A stretch of 64,000 nucleotides of DNA, taken from positions 1-64,000 of the forward strand of contig JALHRL010000002.1 of NCBI GenBank assembly GCA_022841465.1. The letters are read 5' to 3'. The stretch's first letter is position 1; every line of letters starts with the position of its first letter. The stretch comes from Bacteroidia bacterium (GTDB lineage Bacteria > Bacteroidota > Bacteroidia > B-17B0 > Aurantibacillaceae). The notes under the pieces were generated by a model. The model saw nothing but the letters and a program-made list of their open reading frames with translations, did not search any database and was not told where the DNA came from. This document shows positions 43,645-53,486 of the stretch, piece by piece. The translations under genes were made by a program, and so were the position numbers.

Positions 43645-44983
43645 CAAAAAATATACCGTTAAACTACTGAAACCCGTATTTATCATATTTCTATTAAGTT
43701 GCCATTTTTTAACGGCTCAAAAAAACGATTCGCCGGAAGAATTGTATGAATGGAGAAATGGCATTACCAAAACTACAAACAAGGGCACATGGGTTAACAC
43801 ATACACCAAAGCCAGGCCGGGTTACGTGATTTTAAATTCGGGCGAAAAGGTTAGAGGAACACTACAACTTAAAAAAGTAAACGATGTTATTGAAAATTTT
43901 ATTGTTGAAAATAAAACACACGGAAAAAAAATATTTGTATCAGATTCCGTTTCGCATTATGGCATAACGCCCATAATTAGCGATATTACAAATGATGGAA
44001 CCAAGATATTTGACGAAGACGGGCGAAATTTTTATAAAGGCTGGTTGATAACAAAAGACAACATACGACTGGATGGTTATGTTGCTTTTGTTGAAAGTAA
44101 AAAAGATAACAAAAGAAATTTAGTTTGGTACGATAAAGTTTATTTTTCTGAGGATGAAAAAGGGGAATTAAAACTCTTTTATTCAGATGAAATTAAAGAA
44201 CTTGTGCAATTGAAGTACAGCAAAGAAATAATGTATATTCGATATAACAAGGGCTTTATTAATAGCGCCGAAATTAATAGGGTAAAAACAGAAGAACAAT
44301 TTAACTTTTATAAAAAAGGAAGCGTTACTGTTACTAAAAATTCGGTATTACATGGCGAAATTGCTCAAGTAATGGGTGACACCAGTACATTTTGCAAAGC
44401 CATTTTATTTAAGGCCGAAAGCGGAATTGAATCGAAATTTAATTCAAATGAAATTGAAGCCTTTAATCAAGAAGTGAATGGTAAAAAATATTTTTTTAAA
44501 TCAACTGAACTTGGTTTTATTCCGTTGATGTTTTCTGGTAATGTTTATGATTTATATAAAAACCCTAAACCAAGTTCTGTAAATACTAAAGCAACCAAAA
44601 TAACGCAAGTGTCAAGTCTATTAGTGTCGCTACTAATTTCTACTGCACTTTTGTCTGATATTGATGTTGCAAAAAAAGAAACAAGTTTACAGGAACAAAA
44701 TAAAAACGCAATGAAATTAGAATTAGCAAACAGTGTAAATGAAATTGGTTCTTCAATTTATGAAAACACAGTAATTTATTACGAAGAATACATTTTATAC
44801 AATAAGTTAAACAACGAAAACACCATCATCCTAGAAAAAGATTTTGAAAAAAGGATGGGAGCAATTTTAAAGTCATGCCATGCATACAGTAAATTAAGCA
44901 AGGAACAAAAAAACAATTTAGCTAACATAGATGCCATAACTGAATCTTTAGAATGGCTTGAAAAATGTACTTCGTTTCAATAA
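43637..44983 (+). CDS. Exported protein of unknown function
   Basis: I start this 448-residue protein at a TTG that leaves a good signal peptide (K-L-L-K-P-V-F-I-I-F-L-L-S-C, cleavage near T-A-Q). The frame is open to an upstream ATG at 43565, but that would overlap the DUF4870-like gene by 80 bases and bury the signal peptide. The mature protein is beta-rich, with G-Y-V-I-L-N-S-G-E-K-V-R-G-T-L-Q-L. It has a hydrophobic helix near residue 325 and a helical C-terminus. No family recognised. Confidence 0.55.
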   Translation: MLSKKYTVKLLKPVFIIFLLSCHFLTAQKNDSPEELYEWRNGITKTTNKGTWVNTYTKARPGYVILNSGEKVRGTLQLKKVNDVIENFIVENKTHGKKIFVSDSVSHYGITPIISDITNDGTKIFDEDGRNFYKGWLITKDNIRLDGYVAFVESKKDNKRNLVWYDKVYFSEDEKGELKLFYSDEIKELVQLKYSKEIMYIRYNKGFINSAEINRVKTEEQFNFYKKGSVTVTKNSVLHGEIAQVMGDTSTFCKAILFKAESGIESKFNSNEIEAFNQEVNGKKYFFKSTELGFIPLMFSGNVYDLYKNPKPSSVNTKATKITQVSSLLVSLLISTALLSDIDVAKKETSLQEQNKNAMKLELANSVNEIGSSIYENTVIYYEEYILYNKLNNENTIILEKDFEKRMGAILKSCHAYSKLSKEQKNNLANIDAITESLEWLEKCTSFQ

Positions 44984-45040
44984 TTAAATAAAAGCAAGCC
45001 ACTGGCCTGGCCAGGTTAATTTGAAAAAGAAAGTAAATTA

Positions 45041-45070
45041 AAAAGGCGATGAAAATTTCATCGCCTTTTT
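45041..45070. terminator. Bidirectional intrinsic terminator
   Basis: The 8-bp core ggcgatga/tcatcgcc (45045-45052 with 45058-45065), extended by four A:T pairs with a 5-base loop, gives T-runs on both strands. It lies between the convergent unknown gene and pntB. Confidence 0.85.
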
Positions 45071-45090
45071 TATGCACTAAACTTTAATTG

Positions 45091-46488
45091 CTACTTTAAG
45101 AAGCTTAAAATTTTCTCAACGCTAACTTTAGCATCACCGTAAAGCATTTCAGAATTTGGTTTGTAGAACAAAGGATTGTCTTCACCGGAGTATCCGGCAG
45201 ACATAGAACGTTTCATTATAATTACTTTTTCTGCTTTCCAGGCTTCAATAACCGGCATACCGTAAATAGAACATCCCGGATCATCTTGCGCAGCAGGGTT
45301 AACAACATCATTGGCACCAATAACCATCACTACATCGGTATTCGGCATATCGTCGTTAATCTCATCCATTTCTAAAACAATATCGTAAGGCACATTTGCT
45401 TCCGCTAATAATACATTCATATGGCCGGGTAAACGCCCTGCAACAGGGTGAATAGCAAAACGAACATTTTTATTTGCTTTGCGTAAAGTTTGCACCATTT
45501 CGAAAATAGGATACTGCGCTTTAGCAACCGCCATTCCATAACCCGGTACAATAACAATTGATTTTGCTTCTTTTAATAAAGCCGCAACTTCTTCGTGATT
45601 TAAAGCTGTTACTTCTCCTTCCATTGCCTTTTTCTCACCACCTTTTGGTGCTAAACTGGCACTGGCAAAAATTACCGAGAAGAAAGAACGATTCATGGCG
45701 TGACACATGTGCATAGAAAGGATGGCACCGGAACTACCTACAAGCGCACCTGTTACAATTAAAAGATCGTTACCTAACATAAAACCTGCTGCTGCTGCTG
45801 CCCAACCTGAGTAAGAGTTAAGCATAGAAACAACCACCGGCATATCTCCACCGCCAATTGCCATTACCAATACAACACCAATAAAAGATGCAATGGCTGT
45901 CATAATTAATAAATACAGCATGCCTTCTGTGCCGTGCGCGTTACAAAAGAAAACACCTAAAACTGTACAAGCCAAAAGTAAAATTAGATTCATTGTTTGA
46001 AGTCCTTTAAAACTCCACGGTTTACTTGGTACTTTTCCATCTAATTTACCCCAGGCAATAATAGAGCCGGTGAATGTAATGGCACCAATAAAAATTCCAA
46101 CAAAAACTTCTACCAAGTGAATGTTGTGCTCTGCACCGGTTAAACTTTGCGTATTCGGATCGAGGTAAGAACCAAAACCAACCAATACGGCTGCTAAACC
46201 AACAAAGCTGTGTAATATTGCAACTAATTGTGGCATGGCGGTCATTTCTACTTTTCGTGCCAGCATAATTCCAATAACGGAAGCAATTGCAATGGCACCA
46301 ATAATGTAAACATGGCCTTCAACACCTTGCCCCAATACGGTGGCAACAATGGCCACTATCATTCCAACAATACCGTAAAGTACACCGCGTTTTGCAGACT
46401 CCTGAGAAGACAACCCGCTTAAACTTAAAATAAACAGGATACTTGCAAATAAGTATGCCGCTGTTTGTATTTCTTTTGCTAATAACAT
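45091..46488 (-). CDS. pntB: NAD(P) transhydrogenase subunit beta
   Basis: PntB is the proton-translocating membrane and NADP(H)-binding subunit. The 465-residue protein has about nine TM helices, a linker, and domain III with [26 protein letters not shown] and [10 protein letters not shown]. The enzyme couples proton influx to NADPH formation. It follows pntA by 61 bases in the same operon. Confidence 0.96.
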   Translation of the reverse strand: MLLAKEIQTAAYLFASILFILSLSGLSSQESAKRGVLYGIVGMIVAIVATVLGQGVEGHVYIIGAIAIASVIGIMLARKVEMTAMPQLVAILHSFVGLAAVLVGFGSYLDPNTQSLTGAEHNIHLVEVFVGIFIGAITFTGSIIAWGKLDGKVPSKPWSFKGLQTMNLILLLACTVLGVFFCNAHGTEGMLYLLIMTAIASFIGVVLVMAIGGGDMPVVVSMLNSYSGWAAAAAGFMLGNDLLIVTGALVGSSGAILSMHMCHAMNRSFFSVIFASASLAPKGGEKKAMEGEVTALNHEEVAALLKEAKSIVIVPGYGMAVAKAQYPIFEMVQTLRKANKNVRFAIHPVAGRLPGHMNVLLAEANVPYDIVLEMDEINDDMPNTDVVMVIGANDVVNPAAQDDPGCSIYGMPVIEAWKAEKVIIMKRSMSAGYSGEDNPLFYKPNSEMLYGDAKVSVEKILSFLK

Positions 46489-46549
46489 AATTTCAATTTT
46501 ATCTCTTAATTTTTTTAGTTTTAAATGTCCTATTGAGCTTGTTGAAGCA

Positions 46550-48097
46550 TTATTTTTTAAACATTTTCAACATACGATGCGTAACCACAAAACCACCCAC
46601 TATATTAATACTTGCAATAAGTATGGCTATTGATGCAATAATTGTCATAATATTTGTTGCGTCGTTTTTAGTTTGTAACAAACCACCCACCACAATAATA
46701 CCGCTAATGGCATTTGTAACCGCCATTAATGGTGTATGTAAGGAGTGTGAAACGTTTGATATAACTTGCCAGCCAACAAATACCGCTAATACAAACACCG
46801 TAAAGTGTTGAATAAATGCAGGAGGTGCAAAGGCTCCCACCATTAATAATAAAATACCAACCACTGCTAATGCAATGAAAGTTGAAACAGCTGCTTTTTT
46901 TGCTTTTGCATCATCAGCAACTTTTTGTTCTTCTGCAGTAGGGGGGGCAACTTTTTTAGCCCCGCCACCGGCAGTGGGACTAACTTGTAAAGGTGCAGGT
47001 GGCCAATTAATTTTTCCGTTATACGTTACCATTGCTCTAGAAACAACGGCATCATCCATATCAATTTTAAATTTTTCGGCTTTGCCCATGTCATCTAACA
47101 AATGACATAAGTTGTTACCGTATAATTGCGAAGCTTGATTAGGTAATTGATTTAATTTTCCTACAATGGTTACTCCATTTTCGGTAGTAAATATTTCTCC
47201 GTTTTTGGTAAAGGCGCAGTTTCCTCCGGTAGAAGCAGCAAGGTCAACAATAACCGAACCCGGCTTCATTGCTTGCACATGATAATCTAACCATAATTTA
47301 GGAGCTGGCCTGCCCGGAATTTGCGCAGTAGTAATAACAATATCAACTTCTTTGGCTTGTTCTAAAAACAATTTCATTTCGGCTTCAATAAATTCTTTAC
47401 TCATTTCTTTAGAGTAACCAGAAGCAGTTGCGCCATCTTCTTCAATTTCTACCGTTAAGAATTGGGCGCCCATTGATTCAATTTGCTCGGCCACTTCTTT
47501 ACGGGTATCAAATGCTCTTACAATAGCCCCTAAAGAATTAGCAGCGCCAATAGATGCTAATCCGGCAACACCGGCACCAATAACCAAAACTTTTGCAGGC
47601 TCTACTTTACCGGCTGCGGTAATTTGTCCGTTTAAAAATCTTCCAAAATGAAACGAGCCTTCAATAACGGCTCTGTATCCGGCTATGTTTGCCATGGAGG
47701 ATAGCACATCCATTTTTTGTGCACGCGAAATACGCGGAATGGAATCCATTGCCACCGCATTTACTTTTTTATCGGCTAAAACTTTTAATAAATCCTGATT
47801 TTGTGCAGGCCATAAATAACTCAACAAAACCAAACCTTCTTTCATCATGGCTACTTCGGCCGTTGATGGTTCTTTCACTTTTAAAACAATGTCTGAATTG
47901 CCATAAATTTCGGCTGCAGTTTTTACAATTTTTGCTCCGGCTTCTTCAAACTCTTTATCTGAAAAATTTGCTTTTACTCCGGCGCCTTGCTGAATGTAAA
48001 CTTCAAAGCCTTGCTTTTGCAAGCGCTTAACAGTTTTTGGAGTTGCTGCAACTCTTAGCTCATTAGGAAAAATTTCCGCTGGAATTCCAACTTTCAT
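46550..48097 (-). CDS. pntA: NAD(P) transhydrogenase subunit alpha (fused alpha1-alpha2 form)
   Basis: The 515-residue protein has the NAD(H)-binding domain I ([24 protein letters not shown]) and a C-terminal part with four TM helices, so both halves found split in some bacteria are joined. The linker at about 380-400 is rich in Ala and Lys. It is transcribed first, with pntB downstream. Confidence 0.95.
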   Translation of the reverse strand: MKVGIPAEIFPNELRVAATPKTVKRLQKQGFEVYIQQGAGVKANFSDKEFEEAGAKIVKTAAEIYGNSDIVLKVKEPSTAEVAMMKEGLVLLSYLWPAQNQDLLKVLADKKVNAVAMDSIPRISRAQKMDVLSSMANIAGYRAVIEGSFHFGRFLNGQITAAGKVEPAKVLVIGAGVAGLASIGAANSLGAIVRAFDTRKEVAEQIESMGAQFLTVEIEEDGATASGYSKEMSKEFIEAEMKLFLEQAKEVDIVITTAQIPGRPAPKLWLDYHVQAMKPGSVIVDLAASTGGNCAFTKNGEIFTTENGVTIVGKLNQLPNQASQLYGNNLCHLLDDMGKAEKFKIDMDDAVVSRAMVTYNGKINWPPAPLQVSPTAGGGAKKVAPPTAEEQKVADDAKAKKAAVSTFIALAVVGILLLMVGAFAPPAFIQHFTVFVLAVFVGWQVISNVSHSLHTPLMAVTNAISGIIVVGGLLQTKNDATNIMTIIASIAILIASINIVGGFVVTHRMLKMFKK

Positions 48098-48216
48098 ATC
48101 GTTTATGATTTATCGTAATTTATTTGTTACGCAGTACATTCTTGAAAATATTCTGATTTAAAACTCAAAATCAAGACTATATACCCGTAACTTTAATTTT
48201 AGGGAATCAAATAACG

Positions 48217-48250
48217 AAAAAAAATCCTTTAAAATCAAACTTTTTATAGG
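48217..48250 (-). terminator. Intrinsic terminator after the acyl-CoA ligase gene
   Basis: On the minus strand a nine-position stem with one A-A mismatch (48242-48250 with 48226-48234) closes a seven-base loop and is followed by eight T after one base. It sits eight bases after the stop codon. Confidence 0.6.
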
Positions 48251-48257
48251 AAAAGAA

Positions 48258-50033
48258 TTAATCCTCTACTGCGTAAATTTTATCGATTATTGGGTGGTAT
48301 TTTTCCTTAATTACCTTGCGTTTAAGGCTTAATTTAGGGGTAACTTCGCCTCCATCTACCGTCCATTCACCCTCTACCAACTCACAGCGTTTTAGTTGTT
48401 CGTAAGGGGCTAAACTTTTATTAATCTGTTTTACGTGATTTTGAATTATTTGTTTTAACTCGGGATGATGGTATAAACTTGGCGAATTGGAAATATCTAA
48501 ATTATTTTGTTGGGCGTACTCTTTAAAATTTGCCACAGAAGGCACTATAATTGCGGAAGCAAATTTCTGGCTTTCGCCAATAACCATACAATTTTCAACA
48601 AATTTACATTCCTTTAAATAGTTTTCTATTGCTATTGGGGCAATGTATTTTCCGGAACTTGTTTTAAATATTTCTTTTTTTCTATCGGTTATTTTTAAAA
48701 ACTTTTCTTCTACAAAAGTGCCTACATCGCCTGTGTGCAACCAGCCATCGGCATCAATCATTTCGGCGGTAGCCTCCGGATTTTTATAATAACCTAACAT
48801 TTTATTAGGCCCTTTCATTAAAATTTCTCCATCTTCTTCGGCAATTTTTACTTCGCAACCATCAATAACCGGCCCAACAGTCCCATATCTGGCTTTACCA
48901 GGGCCTACTCTGTTAACCGAAATAACGGGACTGGTTTCGGTTAAGCCATAGCCTTGGAGAATTTGAATTCCTGCACAAGAAAAAACTCTTTCCAATTTTG
49001 CGTTTAATGCTGCGCCGCCACTTACCAAATATTCTAACTTTCCGCCCACGCCTGCGCGCCATTTTACATATACCAATTTATCTAATAAAGAGCGCTGAAT
49101 GTTGTACAAAAAACCATGCCTCCCTTCACCCTCAAATTGATTTGCAATTTTAACCGCCCAATTAAACATAAATTTTTTAAAGCCGCTTAGTTTTTCGCCG
49201 GCAGCCATTATGCGCTCGTGCACCCTTTCAATTAAACGTGGAACCGCTACAAAAATGCTGGGCTTAATTTCTCGTGCCGTATCGCCAATTGCTTCTAGAT
49301 GTTCTAAATAATATATACTAATTCCGTGATACAAAAACAAGGTGTTTACCATTCGTTCGTACACGTGGTTGAGCGGAAGAAAACTTAAGGCTTTCCAATT
49401 TCTTTTAAATGGAACAATGTTTTTGCAAGCCATAACATTGGACGCTATGTTTTGATGCGAAAGCATTACTCCTTTTGGAATACCTGTAGTACCGGATGTA
49501 TAAAGAATAGTAAATAAATCGTTTTCTTTTATTTCATCTTTAATGCTTTTTATTTTATTGGGATTAGGATTGTTTTTGCCAATTTCTAAAAACTCTGAAA
49601 AGGGCTTGACTCCTTCTACATCATTAAATGAAAAAACAAACTTTAGGTGCGGAATTTCATTTTCTATGGCTGCTAATTTATTGTAAATACCTTTATCGGA
49701 AACAAACACAATTTTTGCTTCACAATGATTTAATATAAATTTTAAATCGTTAATGCTAATGGTAGGGAAAATGGGTGCAGTTACAATGCCCGCTTGTTGG
49801 CATCCGAAATCAAAAAAATTCCACTCGGGGCGGTTGGTTGAAATAATAGCGGCTACATCTCCTTTTTGCAAGCCAAGGCTTAGTAATGCGTAACTAACTA
49901 AATCAACATTTTCTTTAAATTCATTAATACTGTAAGGTTTCCATTCTTTATTTATTTTTCTGTTTAATAAAGTTGGATTTTCTTCTTCCTGTAATAGTTT
50001 ATCTAATACATCAAAAACACGTGTTATTTTCAT
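48258..50033 (-). CDS. Long-chain fatty acid-CoA ligase (AMP-forming)
   Basis: The 591-residue protein is an ANL-superfamily ligase. It has the P-loop-like T-I-L-Y-T-S-G-T-T-G-I-P-K-G, the G-Y-G-L-T-E-T-S-P motif, G-W-L-H-T-G-D-V-G, and K-E-I-F-K-T-S-S-G-K-Y with the hinge region. Length and motifs fit the FadD15-like long-chain group. It activates fatty acids for beta-oxidation or lipid synthesis in the cytoplasm. Monocistronic. Confidence 0.92.
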   Translation of the reverse strand: MKITRVFDVLDKLLQEEENPTLLNRKINKEWKPYSINEFKENVDLVSYALLSLGLQKGDVAAIISTNRPEWNFFDFGCQQAGIVTAPIFPTISINDLKFILNHCEAKIVFVSDKGIYNKLAAIENEIPHLKFVFSFNDVEGVKPFSEFLEIGKNNPNPNKIKSIKDEIKENDLFTILYTSGTTGIPKGVMLSHQNIASNVMACKNIVPFKRNWKALSFLPLNHVYERMVNTLFLYHGISIYYLEHLEAIGDTAREIKPSIFVAVPRLIERVHERIMAAGEKLSGFKKFMFNWAVKIANQFEGEGRHGFLYNIQRSLLDKLVYVKWRAGVGGKLEYLVSGGAALNAKLERVFSCAGIQILQGYGLTETSPVISVNRVGPGKARYGTVGPVIDGCEVKIAEEDGEILMKGPNKMLGYYKNPEATAEMIDADGWLHTGDVGTFVEEKFLKITDRKKEIFKTSSGKYIAPIAIENYLKECKFVENCMVIGESQKFASAIIVPSVANFKEYAQQNNLDISNSPSLYHHPELKQIIQNHVKQINKSLAPYEQLKRCELVEGEWTVDGGEVTPKLSLKRKVIKEKYHPIIDKIYAVED

Positions 50034-50093
50034 GGTTAAAAAGCTATGCTAATATAAATTTATTTTTTTAAGTTTTAAACAAGGATTTATTTT

Positions 50094-50101
50094 TAACTTT
50101 G
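50094..50101 (+). promoter_or_regulatory. Putative -7 box of hldD
   Basis: TAACTTTG matches TAnnTTTG. It overlaps the alternative TTG start at 50099, which favours translation from the ATG 12 bases downstream. Confidence 0.4.
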
Positions 50102-50113
50102 AGCATTTACAAC

Positions 50114-51079
50114 ATGTTAGTAGTTACAGGAGCCGCAGGCTTTATAGGCAGTTGCCTAATAAGTAAGTTAAACGAAATGGGATATAAAAATCTTATTTTG
50201 GTTGACGATTTTTCTAAAACAGAAAAGAATCAAAACTTTTCGGGAAAACAGTTTATTGAAAAAATAGAACGCTCTGTTTTTATAAATTGGTTTAAGAATA
50301 ATGCTTCTAAAGTTGATTTTGTTTTTCATATTGGTGCCAGAACAGATACTACTGAATTTAATGTTGAAATTTTTAACGAATTAAATTTAAACTACAGTAA
50401 AGATATTTGGAACATTTGTACCCAACATAAAATTGGTTTGGTTTATGCATCGTCTGCCGCAACTTATGGTTTAGGTGAACAGGGCTATAAAGATGATGAA
50501 AGTAAAATAAATTTATTAAAGCCATTAAATCCTTATGGCGATAGTAAAAATGATTTTGATAAATGGGTGTTAACGCAAACACAAACCCCTTCGCATTGGT
50601 ATGGATTAAAGTTTTTTAATGTTTACGGACCCAATGAATATCACAAAGGACGTATGGCGTCTGTTATTTTTCATTCGTTTAATCAAATAAAGGCTAACGG
50701 ACATGTAAAATTATTTCGCTCACATAACCCCAATTATAAAGATGGCGGACAATTACGTGATTTTGTTTACGTAAAAGATGTGGTAAGTGTAATTACATTT
50801 CTATTCCGTAAAAAGCCTAAAAACGGAATTTACAATTTAGGAAGCGGAAAAGCGCGATCGTTTTACGATTTAGCTGCTTCTACGTTTAAGGCATTAGATA
50901 AGCCGATAGATATTGCATTTATTGATACTCCAATGGATATTAGAGATAAATACCAATATTTTACTGAAGCAGATATGAGTAAATTAGTTAGTGTTGGTTA
51001 CGATAAAAAATTTACAACTTTAGAAGAGGGTGTTGAAGATTACGTAAAAAACTACCTTAATCAAAATTCTATTTATTAA
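50114..51079 (+). CDS. hldD: ADP-L-glycero-D-manno-heptose 6-epimerase
   Basis: HldD (RfaD) epimerises ADP-heptose for the LPS inner core. The 321-residue SDR protein starts at an ATG directly followed by the Rossmann motif V-V-T-G-A-A-G-F-I-G. It has F-H-I-G-A-R-T-D-T-T, Y-A-S-S-A-A-T-Y-G, the catalytic-type Y-G-D-S-K-N-D-F-D-K, and F-N-V-Y-G-P-N-E-Y-H-K-G. Other heptose genes are not nearby. Its last 11 bases overlap the convergent gene. Confidence 0.93.
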   Translation: MLVVTGAAGFIGSCLISKLNEMGYKNLILVDDFSKTEKNQNFSGKQFIEKIERSVFINWFKNNASKVDFVFHIGARTDTTEFNVEIFNELNLNYSKDIWNICTQHKIGLVYASSAATYGLGEQGYKDDESKINLLKPLNPYGDSKNDFDKWVLTQTQTPSHWYGLKFFNVYGPNEYHKGRMASVIFHSFNQIKANGHVKLFRSHNPNYKDGGQLRDFVYVKDVVSVITFLFRKKPKNGIYNLGSGKARSFYDLAASTFKALDKPIDIAFIDTPMDIRDKYQYFTEADMSKLVSVGYDKKFTTLEEGVEDYVKNYLNQNSIY

Positions 51080-52613
51080 GTTCTCTTATGTTTTGAATTT
51101 CTTGAGCGTAAGTTGTTTCATTAATATGACTACTAACCCAGGCAATTAAATCAAAATACTCTGTTGCAATTGCCTGATAGGGGTCTTTAAATATTTCCGT
51201 TAGTTTATTTCTAAACTCTATAAAGATTTGTTTTTTACTTTCTTCTTTTTTCTTAGAAATTGTCATTAAACGAAAGTATTTTATAAATGCTATTTCATAC
51301 TCAAACGGGAAGTCTATTTTGTTAAAGAAACGTTTAGTTGATTTATAAGAGTATTCCAAAAACTCATCATTATATAATTCATAATGCACAATTAAATTGC
51401 AAATTTTAGCCAGGCGAAATAAATCTTGCCGCGATTCTTCGTAATCTGAATTTACAATTTCGTTGATATACTTTAAAGATTGGCTGTAATTACCAACCGA
51501 AAAATTTGCAACAAACATTAAAAAATTAATAGTGGTAAGTTCAATTTTTGGCAAACGGTTTGCTTTTGTAAGCATCACCTCTTCAATTGCAGGCGCTAAT
51601 TCTAAAGCCTTTTGGTATTGCCCTGAGTAGGTATAAAAAATTAAATCGTAAACAGTTAGTCGGCAGAAAATGGTATTCTGTAAATCATCTGTTTTAAAGG
51701 ATGGATGTGTTTTTATTTCTCTAATATGCTCTATAGAATCTTTTGCCTTTGCAAGATTTGCCGTAATAGCTGAATAACGTGCATAAAATCCATATAAATG
51801 GATATATAATTTTGGATACTCTTCTATTAAAAAATTATTTTGGTTAAATAATTCTATTGCTTTTTGAATTTCATTTCCCAGCTTATCAAAATCTTTTGTT
51901 AACCTAAAACAAACCATCCTTGAATACGTTGCTAAAAGCAAGGCCTTGGTGCTGTTTATGTTTTCTAAATTATTAAGTAACTCATGATTTAAAAAATTAT
52001 CTAAAATGTGTTTCTTGGATTTATCGTGTACTAATAAATTTCTGTCAAAATAATATTGTATCTGGCCTAATATTTCCTGGTAGTTGTTTAGGGTAATAAT
52101 TTTATTCAGGCATTCGTTCTTTTCATCCAGTAAAGCATTTATTTTTTTAACTCGAACCTCACAATCTGTATAACAAGTGTTTACCAAGTTTATTTCTGAT
52201 TCAATTAAGTCTAATAACGAATAAAATAATTCTTCTTTGTAAGCCATTTCGCGAATGCATTTCGATTCAATTTCAGCCAATTCAAATAAATTTTTAGCTG
52301 CCAGTATGCGTATATTTTTAACGCATTCATAGGTTTTTGCAGAGTTTTTTTCTCTAATTCTATTATCGCGTAAGCTCTTTAAAATATGTTTAAACAATTG
52401 GTTTTTTTCGGAAGCTATGTGCTTTACAAAGGTTTCTTTTTTAAAATATTGTTTCACCATTTCCTCATCGTATTCAGGTTCTTTATCTATGTATTTAAAA
52501 AGCTTTAAATAGTTTTTATCGCCTTGTTGCAAATCGGCATTTTTAAGAAACAAAGTTTTTTCTTCATCGCTTAATGATTTTATAAGTTCAAATAATGTTA
52601 AACTAGGCCTCAT
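51069..52613 (-). CDS. Full-length helical (TPR-like) protein, paralogue of the upstream gene
   Basis: The 514-residue all-helical protein has no signal peptide. Its N-terminus has L-F-E-L-I-K-S-L-S-D-E-E-K-T-L-F, followed by N-Y-L-K-L-F-K-Y-I-D-K, and A-S-E-K-N-Q-L-F-K-H-I-L-K-S-L-R. These are features of a Bacteroidota hypothetical family with solenoid-like helices. Its start overlaps the end of the shorter paralogue by 11 bases, so they are probably coupled. Function unknown; a cytoplasmic scaffold or regulator is possible. Confidence 0.65.
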   Translation of the reverse strand: MRPSLTLFELIKSLSDEEKTLFLKNADLQQGDKNYLKLFKYIDKEPEYDEEMVKQYFKKETFVKHIASEKNQLFKHILKSLRDNRIREKNSAKTYECVKNIRILAAKNLFELAEIESKCIREMAYKEELFYSLLDLIESEINLVNTCYTDCEVRVKKINALLDEKNECLNKIITLNNYQEILGQIQYYFDRNLLVHDKSKKHILDNFLNHELLNNLENINSTKALLLATYSRMVCFRLTKDFDKLGNEIQKAIELFNQNNFLIEEYPKLYIHLYGFYARYSAITANLAKAKDSIEHIREIKTHPSFKTDDLQNTIFCRLTVYDLIFYTYSGQYQKALELAPAIEEVMLTKANRLPKIELTTINFLMFVANFSVGNYSQSLKYINEIVNSDYEESRQDLFRLAKICNLIVHYELYNDEFLEYSYKSTKRFFNKIDFPFEYEIAFIKYFRLMTISKKKEESKKQIFIEFRNKLTEIFKDPYQAIATEYFDLIAWVSSHINETTYAQEIQNIRELNK

Positions 52614-53397
52614 TGGAGTTCTTACAAATTTTAATTATATACTCTTTTAAAAAAGCTTTATTATCTACCAATTCATTAATACTGTTATTAACCTGTTCAA
52701 ATTCCTTTTGATAATTTAACCTACTGTAAATTGCGCTCTTGCTTAGGTAAACAAACAATTGCTCTTTTAAACTTAAAGCATCAATATAATCTACCAACAT
52801 GGGGTGTTCTAATAACCGTTTAATATCTTCTTTAAATAAAGCGCTAGTGCATTTTTGATTTATATCTAAAAACAAACGGTAATATTTAATTAATCGCAGT
52901 TCTTTATTAATTACGCTTTTCTCTTCATTTGCAATTAAAGTAGGTCCATTCCCTTTATTTTCAATATCCTCAAAGGCTACCAATTTTTTTTCAATATCAC
53001 TCACTTTTAAAAGATAATTATACTCTTCGTGTTCAAACAATTCGCGTTTTAAGATGTTTAGCATTTTGCGGCATTGTTTATACTGTGCTTTATCAAACAA
53101 ACAACGAATGCTAATAATTTCGTCTTTAATTCTAAAGGCCTCAATGTTTTCGTTATTATAGCGGCGCAAAACTCTTAAAACCAGTGTATACAAATTATTA
53201 AGATCAACCTCTTTAATTTTATATGTTAATGCCAGCTTGTTTAAGTCTTTGCCGTTTCCTTCCAATAAATCAAATAAATTCACCAACCCATCCGTTTCAT
53301 CACCTTCGGTTGAAGCCATCATCTTAAAAAACCTTTTTTCAGCTTTACCCAAACTGTTTATTAAACCGTGTAATTGCTGTATGTTAACGTCAGTCAT
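52603..53397 (-). CDS. Shorter paralogue of the downstream helical protein
   Basis: The 264-residue protein shares the N-terminal pattern L-H-G-L-I-N-S-L-G-K-A-E-K-R-F-F and L-Y-T-L-V-L-R-V-L-R-R-Y with the full-length neighbour, and can be aligned by eye to roughly its first 270 residues. It then stops, while the neighbour continues for about 250 residues. The reading frame is otherwise intact and overlaps the next start by 11 bases. Either a naturally short version or a truncated copy. Confidence 0.62.
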   Translation of the reverse strand: MTDVNIQQLHGLINSLGKAEKRFFKMMASTEGDETDGLVNLFDLLEGNGKDLNKLALTYKIKEVDLNNLYTLVLRVLRRYNNENIEAFRIKDEIISIRCLFDKAQYKQCRKMLNILKRELFEHEEYNYLLKVSDIEKKLVAFEDIENKGNGPTLIANEEKSVINKELRLIKYYRLFLDINQKCTSALFKEDIKRLLEHPMLVDYIDALSLKEQLFVYLSKSAIYSRLNYQKEFEQVNNSINELVDNKAFLKEYIIKICKNSNEA

Positions 53398-53486
53398 GCT
53401 TGTAATTAATACGTGTTAAATATAAATACGTTTTAGCAAAACGAAGCTTTTTTTTGCTATTTTTAAGGTTAATATACATAAAAAAC

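Noticed and set aside
45006-45015. CCTGGCCAGG perfect palindrome as an operator
   Set aside because: A single 10-base palindrome beside a terminator between convergent genes, not in a promoter region; chance is sufficient.
51069-53397. One gene split by a frameshift
   Set aside because: Each half has its own N-terminal motif and the second starts again with the family signature, so these are two paralogues rather than one interrupted gene.
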